DNA of 64,000 nt from Planctomycetota bacterium (GCA_018242525.1 JAFEBS010000039.1:1-64000); one strand, 5' to 3'. Positions 54,202-63,125 are shown, counted from the stretch's first letter. Made by a program: numbers and translations. Notes: generated from the letters alone by a model not told the origin.

Positions 54202-55671
54202 TCAATGGAATGGACGGGACGACGTCCCGCCGGCAACTTCGGGCATCACCACCGGGCTGCGCGCCATCGGCAATGTGACAGTGAACGTCGTGCCAGATCC
54301 CAGTTTGCTTTCCACGGTCACCGTTCCGTGATGCGCCGCGACGATGGATTGACAAATGCTCAGGCCCAGGCCGTTTCCCCGTGTTTCGATACCCCGCTGG
54401 CGCGACTTGTCCACCTGGTAAAACCGATCGAATACGCGCCCCAGTGATTCGGGCGGAATTCCGATGCCGGTATCCTGAACTTTGAGCGCGACAAACCGGG
54501 GATTGTCCCCGCGAGTCAGGCTGACATGCACGGTCCCCTCTGCAGGCGTGAACTTGATGGCATTGTCGATCAGGTTCGTCAGCAATTGACGAAGTTCACG
54601 CGGATTCCCCAGGACTCGGGCTTCCATGCTGGTCAGCTTCAATTTGACATGTCGTTCTTCGGCCACCGGCTCGAACATCTCCACGGATTTCCGGGTGAGT
54701 TCGTCGAGTGCCACGAGTTCCTGTCGTGAATCCGCGGTGAGCGCCTCGCTTTGTGTCAACTGCAGCAATTGATTGACGACCTGGGCCAGGTGCCGACATT
54801 CATCATTGATCTGAAACAACAATTCTTCATATTCAGCGCTGCCACGAGGCTTTTCGAGCGTCACTTCGACCAGGCTCTGGATGGCAGTCAGGGGAGATCG
54901 CAGTTCATGTGCCGCGTTGGCGACAAACTCGCGGTTCTTCTGCAGGTGCGTCGCGATCACGTCCAGGAAGGTGTTGATCTTGATCGCCAACTGATCCAGT
55001 TCATCACCCACTCCCCGCACCACCAGGCGTTCATCCAGGTGACTGGGGCGCAATCGTTCCGTCGTGTGAATGATCTCCTGCAATGGTTCTATGGCCCGTT
55101 CGGCCAGCAACAGCCCACCCAGCGGGGCCAGCAGGAAAATGGCCAGGCCAACCGGGGCCAGAATGCGCGTCAGTCGATTCACATCATCATCCACGAACTG
55201 AATGGGAGTCCCCACGCGGACGTATTGCCGCGGCAGTCCGGGCTTGTTCAACTCCACTTCAATCGCCCGATGGATCGACGAACCCCAGACACTGTGACCA
55301 CTGATGGAACCCAGGAAGCGGGTCTGTGGTTCGTCTGGTACGTTTTCACTGTGCCAGCGATCCTGATGTTTTTCGTCCAGCCAGCGAATGAACCAGTCGC
55401 TTTTGCGGTGGGCTTCCGCCTTGCGCTTCATTTCGGCGATGATCTGTTCCTGGTCGTCATTGTAGAATTCTTCGACCGCCAGCAGCAGTTCACTCGCTTC
55501 GGCCTCCAGGACTTCGTCGGTTTCCAGCAGCAGGTAGAATCGCAGTCCTTCCCGCACGGCGAACATGGCGACCAGCACCGTCAGCAGGACGACGACCGTG
55601 TTCCAGACCGTCAGACGGACACGCAGGGTCCGCAACGTATTGGCGATCCGCTTCAGAGTGGAGTGTGGCAT
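54202..55671 (-). CDS. membrane sensor histidine kinase (CusS/QseC-like)
   Basis: About 489 residues from ATG 55671; a start at 55737 would add 22 residues with a Cys cluster that looks accidental. Two membrane helices (VWNTVVVLLTVLVAMF at about 20-36 and VGLAIFLLAPLGGLLLAERAI near 170) enclose a periplasmic sensor loop of about 130 residues. A HAMP linker follows, then the dimerisation helix with the phospho-accepting His in NAAHELRSPLTAIQ, and the ATPase with N (LIDNAIKF), G1 (VQDTGIGIP), F and G2 (GNGLGLSI) boxes. It is encoded downstream of an OmpR-type regulator (198 bp apart), so they form a two-component pair. The signal is unknown; metal or envelope stress fits this subgroup. Confidence 0.93.
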   Translation of the reverse strand: MPHSTLKRIANTLRTLRVRLTVWNTVVVLLTVLVAMFAVREGLRFYLLLETDEVLEAEASELLLAVEEFYNDDQEQIIAEMKRKAEAHRKSDWFIRWLDEKHQDRWHSENVPDEPQTRFLGSISGHSVWGSSIHRAIEVELNKPGLPRQYVRVGTPIQFVDDDVNRLTRILAPVGLAIFLLAPLGGLLLAERAIEPLQEIIHTTERLRPSHLDERLVVRGVGDELDQLAIKINTFLDVIATHLQKNREFVANAAHELRSPLTAIQSLVEVTLEKPRGSAEYEELLFQINDECRHLAQVVNQLLQLTQSEALTADSRQELVALDELTRKSVEMFEPVAEERHVKLKLTSMEARVLGNPRELRQLLTNLIDNAIKFTPAEGTVHVSLTRGDNPRFVALKVQDTGIGIPPESLGRVFDRFYQVDKSRQRGIETRGNGLGLSICQSIVAAHHGTVTVESKLGSGTTFTVTLPMARSPVVMPEVAGGTSSRPFH

Positions 55672-55868
55672 GTCTTGGCAACAATCGCAGAACGGCAGGT
55701 GAAGTCGACCACGGGCGGTATCCGGAGGCCGAATCATACGCGATGTAGCTGACGTTGCTGAAGATCAGTCGCTGGAATTGATCCAGATCAAACGAAGATT
55801 TGATGCCGGATTCCAACCCCGCGCGCCCGACTTAACAGGCCTGGATCGGCAGACCAGCGCCAAACGGA

Positions 55869-56555
55869 TCAAACTTCCAGCGATTCATCGCCGGCAATGG
55901 CGTAACCGCGACCCCGGACTGTCTTGATAATCGATTCGTTCCGACCCTTGTCAAGCTTGCCGCGCAGGCGATTGACGTGGACTTCGATCACGTTGGTTGT
56001 CCCGTCCCAGTTGAATCCCCAGACATGTTCGCAGAGCATCTTGCGAGTGACCACTTGCCCGGCGAATCGCAACAACAATTCCAGCATGCTGAATTCGATC
56101 GGGGTCAGGTCAACATCGCGACCGTCGCGTGAGACACGTCGCGTGGTCAGATCCAGTGTCAGATCGCCAACGGACAGAACCGGACTGGGGCGAACACTGG
56201 TGCGGCGCACCACCGCGTTCACGCGAGCCAGCAGTTCGGCAAATTCGAACGGCTTGCAGACATAGTCGTCGGCACCCGCGTTCAGGGCCAGAACGCGTTC
56301 ATCGACGGAGCTGACGGCTGTCAGCAGGATGACCGGACACATCACACCCAGGCTGCGGATGTCACGGAGCACTTCCTGACCGCTGCGTTTGGGCAACATC
56401 AGATCCAGGATAATGGCATCCGCCTGCTGCGACTTCGCGGCTTCTGTCCCCGCCGCCCCATCCTGAACCCAGTCGCACGTGTGCCCGGCTTCGGTAAAGC
56501 CCTGCAGTAACGCCCGACCAATGGATGGGTCGTCTTCCACCACGAGTATTCGCAT
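55869..56555 (-). CDS. OmpR/PhoB-family response regulator (partner of the kinase at 54202-55671)
   Basis: A 228-residue regulator. The receiver domain has the acidic pair in LVVEDDPSIG, the phospho-accepting Asp in IILDLMLPKRSG, the Thr in LLTAVSSVDE and the Lys in CKPFEFAELLARV. The C-terminal winged helix (LDLTTRRVSRDG, PIEFSMLELLLRFAGQVVT, NVIEVHVNRLRGKL) binds DNA. ATG 56555. It is transcribed first, before its kinase. The 686-bp region upstream of it probably contains its promoter and autoregulatory sites, but no direct repeats typical of OmpR-type boxes stand out. Confidence 0.93.
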   Translation of the reverse strand: MRILVVEDDPSIGRALLQGFTEAGHTCDWVQDGAAGTEAAKSQQADAIILDLMLPKRSGQEVLRDIRSLGVMCPVILLTAVSSVDERVLALNAGADDYVCKPFEFAELLARVNAVVRRTSVRPSPVLSVGDLTLDLTTRRVSRDGRDVDLTPIEFSMLELLLRFAGQVVTRKMLCEHVWGFNWDGTTNVIEVHVNRLRGKLDKGRNESIIKTVRGRGYAIAGDESLEV

Positions 56556-57241
56556 GCATCACACCTTGAAAGGACGGAAGGGAACCTCGTTGCCCGAGGA
56601 GTATATCATTTGTCCACGGCGGACAACATTACGAATCTTAGTCGGATTCAACAGTCACTCCAAGTCCCTGCTAACGGAGTTGTAAGTGATTTGCAGCATG
56701 AAAGACGCGTCAATCACCGGAATTGCCGGACGGCGCATGGGTCTGGCCTGATCCTGGCGATTCCCGCAAAACTTTGGGGTGGGCAGAGATTTCTCTTGTC
56801 TCAATTGAGGAAAATGGGAATGATTCAGGCGTGGGTCGCGGCAACGTACGCGACGAACTGGAAGGCTCGTGAGGAGGCCGGCACTGGCTGCCCGGTCGAA
56901 GCGGGGAACTCTAGCACGAAAGGACGGTGATCGCGTGAATCCAGACAGTAAACGCCAGCGAGGTGGCGAAGCCTAACGGCAGTCGACGGGCTGCCGTTCG
57001 GACGGCCACCCCTCGTTCGTGACTCTTTGTGCTCCGAACGAGAACAAAACACGCAGGCCCGGGATTCGATGGCGAGTTCCGGGTCTGCGTCGCTTTCCAG
57101 GCTGGAATTCCAACATGGATGACTATCCACCCCTCGTTGGCCTGCTATTGACGATGCCCGCCTATGCCGTTGGTGTTGCAGGGACGTTTTGCCAATCCTT
57201 GTCGACGGATACCACTTGAATCACGGTGGCCGAAACGCCGG
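56556..57241. other. 686-bp intergenic region with clustered hairpins
   Basis: No confident gene. It separates the end of the second two-component operon (57242) from the start of the first regulator gene (56555). A run of four hairpins at 56953-57090 is listed separately. The part from 56556 to 56700 is AT-rich and is the likely promoter region of the minus-strand regulator gene. Confidence 0.5.
56953..57090. ncRNA. candidate structured RNA or 3' UTR with four successive hairpins
   Basis: Four stems occur in a row: CGCCA/TGGCG (56953-56957 with 56964-56968), CGGCAG/CTGCCG (56977-56982 with 56991-56996), CTCGTTCG/CGAACGAG (57012-57019 with 57035-57042) and ACGCAGGCCCGG/CCGGGTCTGCGT (57051-57062 with 57079-57090, one G-T pair). 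They lie downstream of the regulator gene ending at 57242 and so could be its terminator region on the minus strand, or an independent small RNA. No strong T-tract is seen. Confidence 0.35.
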
Positions 57242-58021
57242 TTACTTCTTTGTGTCGGCAGTCGCGGTCCGGCCACTGACGAACCGATATCCCGTCCCAC
57301 GAACCGACAGGATGTACTGCGGTCGGGCGGGGTCGGGTTCGATCATCTTTCGCAGTCGCAACACAAAATTGTCGATCGTGCGCGTGGTCACGTCGACATG
57401 TTCGTCCCAGACTTCGTCCAGGATCTGGTAGCGCGACAATACCTCCCCTTCGTGCTCGATGAAGTACTTCATCAACTGCATTTCCTGAGTCGTCAGGCTG
57501 TGATGCTTGTCGCCAACGATGACTTCAAACGACTGCGGATCGACTCGGAAATGTGTGAAGTCATACTTCTGGAGTGCTGTCGGTTCGGCCACCTCGCTCT
57601 TGCCGGCAGTCAACAGTGTCTTGTGCCGCTCCAGCAGGTTGCGCACCCGGTTCAGCAGTTCCGGCAGGACAAATGGCTTGGTGATGTATTGATCCGTACC
57701 ACAGTCAAACGCATGCATCCGGTCTTCACTGAGTGTCCGGGCACTCAGCACCAGGATCGGCACGGTCTTGTTGACGACTCGAATCGCGGTACAGATTTCA
57801 TAGCCGCTCATCCCCGGCAGCATCAAGTCCAGGATGATCAGGTCGACCGGTGTTGTCGTGTCTTCAAACAACTTCAACGCCGTGGGACCATCCCCCGCCA
57901 CCAGAACCTCGTAACCTTCCTGTTCAAAATTGAACTTCAGTCCGAGCGCCAGCGCTTCCTCATCTTCGACAATCAGAATTCTCATGGTATTGGCGTCCAG
58001 TGCCGCAGATTTTGCACTCAC
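57242..58021 (-). CDS. OmpR/PhoB-family response regulator (partner of the kinase at 58018-58935)
   Basis: A 259-residue regulator when started at GTG 58021, which overlaps the kinase stop by four bases (GTGA); ATG 57985 would remove 12 residues and start at the conserved MRILIVEDE. Receiver features: acidic pair EDE, phospho-Asp in IILDLMLPGMSG, Ser in VLSARTLSED, Lys in TKPFVLPELL. The winged helix includes LTTQEMQLMKYFIEHEGEVLSR and TIDNFVLRLRKMIEPDPA, close to the RpaB/PhoB style. The C-terminus has a short Thr/Lys tail. Translational coupling to the kinase shows the two form one system, distinct from the neighbouring pair. Confidence 0.92.
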   Translation of the reverse strand: MSAKSAALDANTMRILIVEDEEALALGLKFNFEQEGYEVLVAGDGPTALKLFEDTTTPVDLIILDLMLPGMSGYEICTAIRVVNKTVPILVLSARTLSEDRMHAFDCGTDQYITKPFVLPELLNRVRNLLERHKTLLTAGKSEVAEPTALQKYDFTHFRVDPQSFEVIVGDKHHSLTTQEMQLMKYFIEHEGEVLSRYQILDEVWDEHVDVTTRTIDNFVLRLRKMIEPDPARPQYILSVRGTGYRFVSGRTATADTKK

Positions 58022-58935
58022 AGTTCGCCGCTTCCCTTTCTTCCGGGCAAATCCACTTCAAACACGCTTCCCTGCTGCCCCAGTCGGTCATGAACGCCGA
58101 CCCGTCCCTTCATCTGCCGAACCAGCGTGTTCACGATATACAAACCAAGCCCCGTCCCCTTTTGACGACGTGTCAATTCACTCCCTGCACGAAAGAACAG
58201 GCTGAAAATCCGCTTCCGCAGTTCCGCCGGCACACCGTGCCCGTTGTCACTGATCCGGGTGATCACGCGACCACGGTCCGTCACATGCACTTGAACTTCC
58301 ACCAGCGGCGGGTCATCCGCATATTTGATCGCGTTGTCCATCAGGTTGCGAAAGATGGTCTCGACCACCAGGGGCCGGGCATGGATCACCGCCGGCTCCA
58401 TATCGTACGCAATAGTGACCGCTTCTTCACGCTTATGATGAGCACAGGCGGCCGCACCGCATTTGCGCAACATGGCTTCCAGCGGAATATCCTCCGGCTC
58501 CGACTGCCCCCCGATCGCATCCAGCCGACCAACTTCCAGCAGTTGCGAAATCAGGTGATCCAGGCGATCGAGTTCTTCTCCCATCACATGATAGAAGCGG
58601 TTCCGCTGTTCGTCCGTCACCGAACGCATTTCCAGCGTTTCCAGGTACAACTTCAGCGAAGCGATCGGCGATTTCAACTCGTGAGTCACGCTGTCGACGA
58701 AATTGGCCTGTCGCTGGTTCAGCCGAACTTCCTTGATGATCAGGAACAGGTAAAAAGAGAGACCGACCAGGATCAGCGTAAAGACGATGACTCCAATAAT
58801 CAGGGCTCCCCAGCCCGCTCCCTGCGCCAGCAGTACGATCCAGCAAATCATCAACGTCACGTTCATCGCCATCAGGACGACGCTGAGCGTGATTGGCAGA
58901 CGCAATCGGGTACGAGTTCTCAGCCACGTGGTCAC
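58018..58935 (-). CDS. membrane sensor histidine kinase
   Basis: A 305-residue kinase starting at GTG 58935. Two membrane helices (PITLSVVLMAMNVTLMICWI and ALIIGVIVFTLILVGLSFYL) with almost no periplasmic loop between them, so sensing is likely within the membrane or by a partner. No HAMP domain. The phospho-accepting His lies in DSVTHELKSPIASLK; the ATPase has LMDNAIKYADD (N box), ISDNGHGVP (G1) and KGTGLGLYI (G2). It is co-transcribed with the regulator, overlapping it by four bases. The intramembrane type resembles sensors of cell-envelope stress, but this is inference. Confidence 0.92.
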   Translation of the reverse strand: MTTWLRTRTRLRLPITLSVVLMAMNVTLMICWIVLLAQGAGWGALIIGVIVFTLILVGLSFYLFLIIKEVRLNQRQANFVDSVTHELKSPIASLKLYLETLEMRSVTDEQRNRFYHVMGEELDRLDHLISQLLEVGRLDAIGGQSEPEDIPLEAMLRKCGAAACAHHKREEAVTIAYDMEPAVIHARPLVVETIFRNLMDNAIKYADDPPLVEVQVHVTDRGRVITRISDNGHGVPAELRKRIFSLFFRAGSELTRRQKGTGLGLYIVNTLVRQMKGRVGVHDRLGQQGSVFEVDLPGRKGSGEL

Positions 58936-59386
58936 AACGGTCTTCCAGGCGAGCCAGGTTCAGTTGCAGGACGGTCTTCAGCATGCCGGATTGCCGTCGG
59001 TTGTCAATCGAGGCCAACGTCACCGGCACAGCTTGAGTCGGCCTGAACTCCGCGTTGCACCAGCCTGATCGCTGCAACCACTCGGTCCGGATGACGGTGT
59101 TCTGCCGGGAACGACGGCAGGGCACGGTCAGGGCCGGAAGAGGAATCTGGTTTCCTCGCGTTTTGCCCCGGTCCCTTGCTGGCGCGTCGGGCTAGTGTTT
59201 CAGACGATTCCACACTAGCCCGACGCGCCAGCGAGGGATACATGCAATCGACTCACAATGGTGGCTTACTGAAGCGATTTCTCTCGTCGTTTTGGATTCT
59301 TTCCGTGTCGTCCGCGTTTCCGTGTCCCAATCTCTTTTCGACTGGGTTTATCCGTGATATCACCGTGATCCGTGGCCGTCAGCAAA
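58936..59386. other. 451-bp intergenic region containing a palindromic repeat
   Basis: Between the kinase start (58935) and the dgkA stop (59387). Apart from the repeat at 59172-59238 it holds nothing I recognise; the translation of the repeat gives the LARRASEG-type peptide often mistaken for a gene in planctomycetes. Confidence 0.6.
59172..59238. repeat. planctomycete-type dispersed palindromic repeat, copy 2 (near-perfect hairpin)
   Basis: A 27-base left arm (59172-59198) and right arm (59212-59238) are reverse complements with one mismatch, around a 13-base loop. The right arm from 59215 matches the repeat at 7547-7571 at 24 of 25 positions. Such an element could form a cruciform or an RNA hairpin. 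Confidence 0.88.
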
Positions 59387-59764
59387 TCATCCGGGCCAGC
59401 CGGCCAATCGCGTCCATAATGGCGGCCCCAGGATCAGCAGGCCAACAACGACCGCCGTGATCCCCAGCAGCAACACCGCCCCGGCCGAGACATCCTTGGC
59501 CACTTTCGCCCGCTCGTGCCAGTCCGGGGACATCAGGTCAACCAGCGCCTCCACCGTAGTGTTGATCGTCTCACCGGCGCAGACGGCGCCAATCGTCAGG
59601 ATCAGGACGGCCCAGCGGATCGAATCCACCTGCAGCCAGGTCGCCAGCCCGATGGCCCCCAACGCCGCGATGACATGCCACCGCGCGTTGCGCTGAGTCC
59701 GAACGGTATGGATCAGCCCCGCCCACGCATGAGCCACGCTGCGCCAGAAACTTGGTTGACGCAT
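59387..59764 (-). CDS. dgkA: diacylglycerol / undecaprenol kinase (DgkA)
   Basis: A 125-residue membrane kinase of the DgkA family, ATG 59764. The catalytic region is complete: AGETINTTVEALVDLM with the metal-binding Glu, then AKVAKDVSAGAVLL with the conserved Lys-Asp. Three hydrophobic helices are visible (IAALGAIGLATWL, AVLILTIGAVCAG, LLLGITAVVVGLLIL). It phosphorylates diacylglycerol or undecaprenol; the motif style is nearer to undecaprenol kinases of Gram-positives than to E. coli DgkA, which is common outside Proteobacteria. It recycles lipid carriers or diacylglycerol left by head-group transfer. Confidence 0.93.
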   Translation of the reverse strand: MRQPSFWRSVAHAWAGLIHTVRTQRNARWHVIAALGAIGLATWLQVDSIRWAVLILTIGAVCAGETINTTVEALVDLMSPDWHERAKVAKDVSAGAVLLLGITAVVVGLLILGPPLWTRLAGWPG

Positions 59765-59792
59765 CAAATCAATCCGGTACCCAGCGGCTTAT

Positions 59793-59873
59793 GGTCAAAT
59801 AAGTCTGACCCTTTGGAGCGCAATCGATTCACCTTGAAAATCGTCAGCCCGAAGAGGGTGTCTGAAGAAGAGA
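59793..59873. repeat. dispersed repeat of the ctgaccctttggag family, copy 1
   Basis: Bases 59805-59842 match 63138-63175 at 35 of 38 positions. The ends form an imperfect hairpin (caaata... with ...ttatttg). The right end abuts the stop codon of the LamG-like gene. Confidence 0.75.
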
Positions 59874-60581
59874 TTATTTGGCCGGTCGGGAAACCTTGTC
59901 TCCGTAGACCAGCACTTCGTCAAAATTGCCGGTATCGTCAAAGGAACCGATGCCAACCTGTCCCCAGGTGAAAGTCTTGTCGACGGCCGTCATCAAGGGC
60001 GCTTTCAAGTCGTCGAAAAAGACCTCAATCTTTCCACTGTCGACATTGCGTACAACGCGGACGTGGTGCCATTCATTGTCCCACGCGGTCCCGTCGGTCG
60101 TCTTCGTGGAGATCTTCTTGCGAGGTTCGTTGTTCACAATGAAAATCTGGTTGGCGTGATCATCGGTCTTCTGACCCAGGTGGACATAGTACATGTGGGC
60201 AGGATCCTGATAGCCGAAAAACAGGCAGAGCGACCGGTGCGGATAATCGCGGGCCGTGGACTGTAGTTTGACATCGAGGACGCAGTTGCCAACGACAACA
60301 TTCTTCGCCACCGAACGATTGAATGGCGAACGCACGGGAGTTTCCGTCACGATGTGCTGGAATTGACTCCAGACCTTGTTTCCGTTTTGTTCTGTCAGCT
60401 TCCATGCCCTGGCGTCGCTGGGTTCCCAGCGGGTCGCGGGGTCGCCGGATTCAAAGTCATCCTGGAAAACCAGAGGCAGATCAAGCAATCGGGCGGGAGG
60501 CTGGTCTGCTGCCAAGGTCGCGCCTGCGAGCACGGACAGGCCAAGGACCAACCAGATTCTGTGGCGGGGTTGCTGAGACAT
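59874..60581 (-). CDS. secreted LamG/DUF1080-like beta-sandwich protein
   Basis: A 235-residue exported protein. Signal peptide (IWLVLGLSVLAGATLAADQ) cleaved near residue 25. The mature part is one beta-sandwich of the concanavalin-like type used by planctomycete LamG or DUF1080 domains: LVFQDDFESGDPATRWEP, LCLFFGYQDPAHMYYVHLG, NEWHHVRVVRNVDSGKIEVFF and WGQVGIGSFDDTGNFDEVLV. These bind or cleave sugars, but no catalytic acids are evident. It follows the anti-sigma-like gene by 18 bp and may be co-transcribed with the sigma factor, which would make it a target or output of that regulon. Confidence 0.78.
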   Translation of the reverse strand: MSQQPRHRIWLVLGLSVLAGATLAADQPPARLLDLPLVFQDDFESGDPATRWEPSDARAWKLTEQNGNKVWSQFQHIVTETPVRSPFNRSVAKNVVVGNCVLDVKLQSTARDYPHRSLCLFFGYQDPAHMYYVHLGQKTDDHANQIFIVNNEPRKKISTKTTDGTAWDNEWHHVRVVRNVDSGKIEVFFDDLKAPLMTAVDKTFTWGQVGIGSFDDTGNFDEVLVYGDKVSRPAK

Positions 60582-60599
60582 GATTCACCGTGGTAAAGG

Positions 60600-62237
60600 T
60601 CATTGATCGTCCGGAAGCTTACGGTCGCCGTCCTTGCCATCACGGCGTCGGTCGCCGGGTCGCAGTTCGCGTCCCGGTGGAATTCCCGGACGATCACCGA
60701 GCGGGCGGTCGGGTCTCATTCCCGGATTGTTGCGATTCCCCGGCCCCGGTCCACCCGGCCAGCGTGGAGGAGGCATCGTATCCCCTGCCATCGAGCGTGG
60801 CGGTGCCACGCCCAGGTCATTCAACAGGCGCCACATACCGGCACGCAATTCCATCAGGTGCCTGAAGGTCTTGTCATCGCGCTGTTCAAAATAGCGATTC
60901 TGCAAAAAGCGACGGCGTTCCTCGGGAGGACGAGTTTCCAGTTCAGCACGTTGTTTCTCATCCAGAGTCTCCAACACCCGATCCAGATCGCCCGGCTTCG
61001 GAAACTTGGACCGAGCCTGGTCGAACGCTTGATCGACAATGCTGAAAAACACCACCCGGACCACATTATCCCGCTGCTGGCCGGGGAACTTCTTGATGAA
61101 TCCCCTGACCTGGGCTGGCAGAACAGCAATCAGACTTTCCTGAAGTTCGGGGGAAGGCCATGACCGCTTCCCGTCCGGAGCCAGTTCGATGCTGCGACGC
61201 ACGATTTCCAGGTACTGCTCGGGTTTGTGGACCTTTCCGAATTTCTTCTGGTCCTCTTCAGGCAGTTCTGCCACCAGGATCTGCATGACCTCACTCAGTT
61301 CGCGCATCGACAAAGGCTTCGGCAAACCGGGCTTCGGCCCATCCAGTTCATGCTGGTCAATCGTCACCGTCTCGATGTGTCGGCGGAACTGATCATCCTT
61401 GTACCTGCGAACCAGATCCAGCTTGTTGGCGCTGTTGTCCACCCTGCGCAGTTCTTCGCGCTGACCGGGTGTCAGTGTCAGCAGCCACGCCGAATACGTC
61501 TGCATCAGGCTCGACAGATACCCGCCGGTCTTTCGGTTTTCGGCCAGATCTTCGTTCAGTTTTCGATAGTGATCCCGGCGCAAGGAATCGAGTCCCTGGA
61601 ATGTCGTCAGGTTCGTGTGCAGATGCTTTCGCTCCACGTCCGACATGTTCACCACGTACTGATGCCGTTCCATCAGCACCTTGGAATCGGGTGATCGGGA
61701 GTCGGCCAGCCCGGTCAGGGCCGTTGCCGGCGACGCCGAATGTCCGTCCGCGGATTGATCGAACAACTGGCTCTTGTACAGTTTGTCCAGGAAGTCGATC
61801 GATTCGACTTCCTGGTAAATGTCCAGCTTTTCCACGGTTGGCAGATCCATCAGCAACTGCCTCGTGGGATTGGGGACCCAGTCGTTCGTAATCTGATATC
61901 CGACCCAACCCGACAAACCAATGGCCGCGATCCAGACGACGGCCAGCAAGCCGCGCATCAGCGGCTTAAACCAGGGTTGCTCGGTGATGTCAAACGGAAC
62001 TTCGGCCACTTTCAAGGTGGTCATGGTCCGCTCGGTGAATTCCGGCGGGGCCTTGGGAGTGGGCAGGACGTCGAGCATTTCCCAGGTGCGCGCCAGGGCT
62101 TCCACTTCGTGACGTGCCACTTCACTGCGTGCCAGGACCTGATCGATCTGTTGAGCTTGCGCGTCCGGCAGTTCGCCGTCCAGGTAAGCCACCAGATCTT
62201 CGCGCTGATCGGCGGAAAGTCGCAGGGTTTTTTCCAT
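60600..62237 (-). CDS. membrane-anchored anti-sigma-like protein with large C-terminal helical domain
   Basis: About 545 residues from ATG 62237; a TTG at 62249 is the alternative. Residues 1-60 resemble an anti-sigma N-terminal helical bundle (REDLVAYLDGELPDAQAQQI, EVEALARTWEML) but lack the zinc-binding HxxxCxxC. A membrane helix (GLLAVVWIAAIGLSGWVGYQI) lies near 104-124. The remaining 420 residues are helical and charged, then Arg/Pro/Gly-rich at the end (GPGPGNRNNPGMRPDRPLGD). It lies 70 bp after an ECF sigma factor gene on the same strand, the usual order for a sigma/anti-sigma pair. The large outer domain could sense an envelope signal and is not a known family. Confidence 0.75.
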   Translation of the reverse strand: MEKTLRLSADQREDLVAYLDGELPDAQAQQIDQVLARSEVARHEVEALARTWEMLDVLPTPKAPPEFTERTMTTLKVAEVPFDITEQPWFKPLMRGLLAVVWIAAIGLSGWVGYQITNDWVPNPTRQLLMDLPTVEKLDIYQEVESIDFLDKLYKSQLFDQSADGHSASPATALTGLADSRSPDSKVLMERHQYVVNMSDVERKHLHTNLTTFQGLDSLRRDHYRKLNEDLAENRKTGGYLSSLMQTYSAWLLTLTPGQREELRRVDNSANKLDLVRRYKDDQFRRHIETVTIDQHELDGPKPGLPKPLSMRELSEVMQILVAELPEEDQKKFGKVHKPEQYLEIVRRSIELAPDGKRSWPSPELQESLIAVLPAQVRGFIKKFPGQQRDNVVRVVFFSIVDQAFDQARSKFPKPGDLDRVLETLDEKQRAELETRPPEERRRFLQNRYFEQRDDKTFRHLMELRAGMWRLLNDLGVAPPRSMAGDTMPPPRWPGGPGPGNRNNPGMRPDRPLGDRPGIPPGRELRPGDRRRDGKDGDRKLPDDQ

Positions 62238-62306
62238 GGTTTCTGTCAAGAATCCCGCAGGTCGTGGAAATCGATTCCCCGTTCACGGGCGAATCGGAAA
62301 CTCGGC

Positions 62307-62960
62307 TTACTTGGCTTCCTTCCCCATTTGCATGTAGGGTTCCAACACCGTCCGCAGGTTGTCGCGCGCTCGCGACAACAGCGATTTGACCGCCGTGGAT
62401 GTCAATTCCATGGCATCGGCAATGTCCTCGTAACTCATGTCTTCATATTTGTGCAACAGCACCGCCATCCGCTGGCGTTCATTCAACTGTTCCATCGCGT
62501 GCTGGACAATCGCCTGCAGTTCGCGTCGATCCAGTTGTCGGTTGGGCATCAGCCCGGATTTTTCGAGAGCCAGCAGCTCGGTGGGTCGAACACCCAGGGG
62601 ACCGGATTCCGAACCCGCCAGATTCACTTCCTTCCGTCGCCCCTTCGCCCGGCGCGAATTACTCGCCAGGTTGTTGGCAATCCGGAAGATCCAGGTGGAA
62701 AACCGGGCGGTCGGCAGGTAACCGTGCCGGGCCCGGTAAATCCGCATGAACACGTCCTGCGCCAGATCCTCGGCCGCCTCCTGACTTTGCAGCATGTGAA
62801 AGAAAATGTTGGTCAAACGATCCTGGTAGGCTTTTACCAATTGCGTGAACGCACCATCATCCCCCTGCTTGGCCCGGAGCATCAGTTGCACTTCGGGGTC
62901 ATGCAGGTAACCGGATTCATCAACGGGTGGTTCAGGCTTAATCTGTGGCGGCACGAACAA
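62307..62960 (-). CDS. ECF-family RNA polymerase sigma factor
   Basis: A 217-residue sigma-70 factor of the extracytoplasmic function group. Region 2 (about 28-105) has AFTQLVKAYQDRLTNIFF, AEDLAQDVFMRIYR and FSTWIFRIANNLASNSRRAK for -10 recognition. Region 4 (about 155-205) has LNERQRMAVLLHKYEDMSYE and the recognition helix DIADAMELTSTAVKSLLSRA for -35 binding. A region 1.1 is absent. The start is TTG 62960 or GTG 62954. It is transcribed before an anti-sigma-like membrane protein, so its activity is probably held at the membrane. Its targets may include its own promoter upstream of 62960. Confidence 0.92.
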   Translation of the reverse strand: MFVPPQIKPEPPVDESGYLHDPEVQLMLRAKQGDDGAFTQLVKAYQDRLTNIFFHMLQSQEAAEDLAQDVFMRIYRARHGYLPTARFSTWIFRIANNLASNSRRAKGRRKEVNLAGSESGPLGVRPTELLALEKSGLMPNRQLDRRELQAIVQHAMEQLNERQRMAVLLHKYEDMSYEDIADAMELTSTAVKSLLSRARDNLRTVLEPYMQMGKEAK

Positions 62961-63072
62961 AACTTCTTTCGAAGCCAGCTTGATCGATCATTCAACCCCG
63001 GACTCGTGCCAGGGTTTCTGGGAATTGTGGAAACCCGGGGCCGTCGTGAGCAGGGCGTCACAACAGTATAAT

Positions 63073-63120
63073 CAGACCCCCGCCCGGAATCGAACCCGCC
63101 GCCTGCAATTGCGCTAGCAG
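63073..63120 (-). pseudogene. degenerate tRNA-like remnant
   Basis: On the minus strand the sequence carries a T-arm-like ggttcgattcc (63086-63096 on plus: ggaatcgaacc) followed by gggcgggggtct, like a tRNA 3' end. Just upstream is a D-arm-like tagcgcaattgcag. No anticodon arm is present between them, and no full cloverleaf can be folded. It may be a tRNA fragment left by a past integration or recombination, or coincidence. It adjoins the repeat at 63126. Confidence 0.3.
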
Positions 63121-63125
63121 CCCGC

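Noticed and set aside
59176..59460. Small plus-strand ORF across the palindromic repeat (LARRASEG-type peptide)
   Set aside because: Its start and much of its length are translated repeat sequence, a known kind of false ORF.
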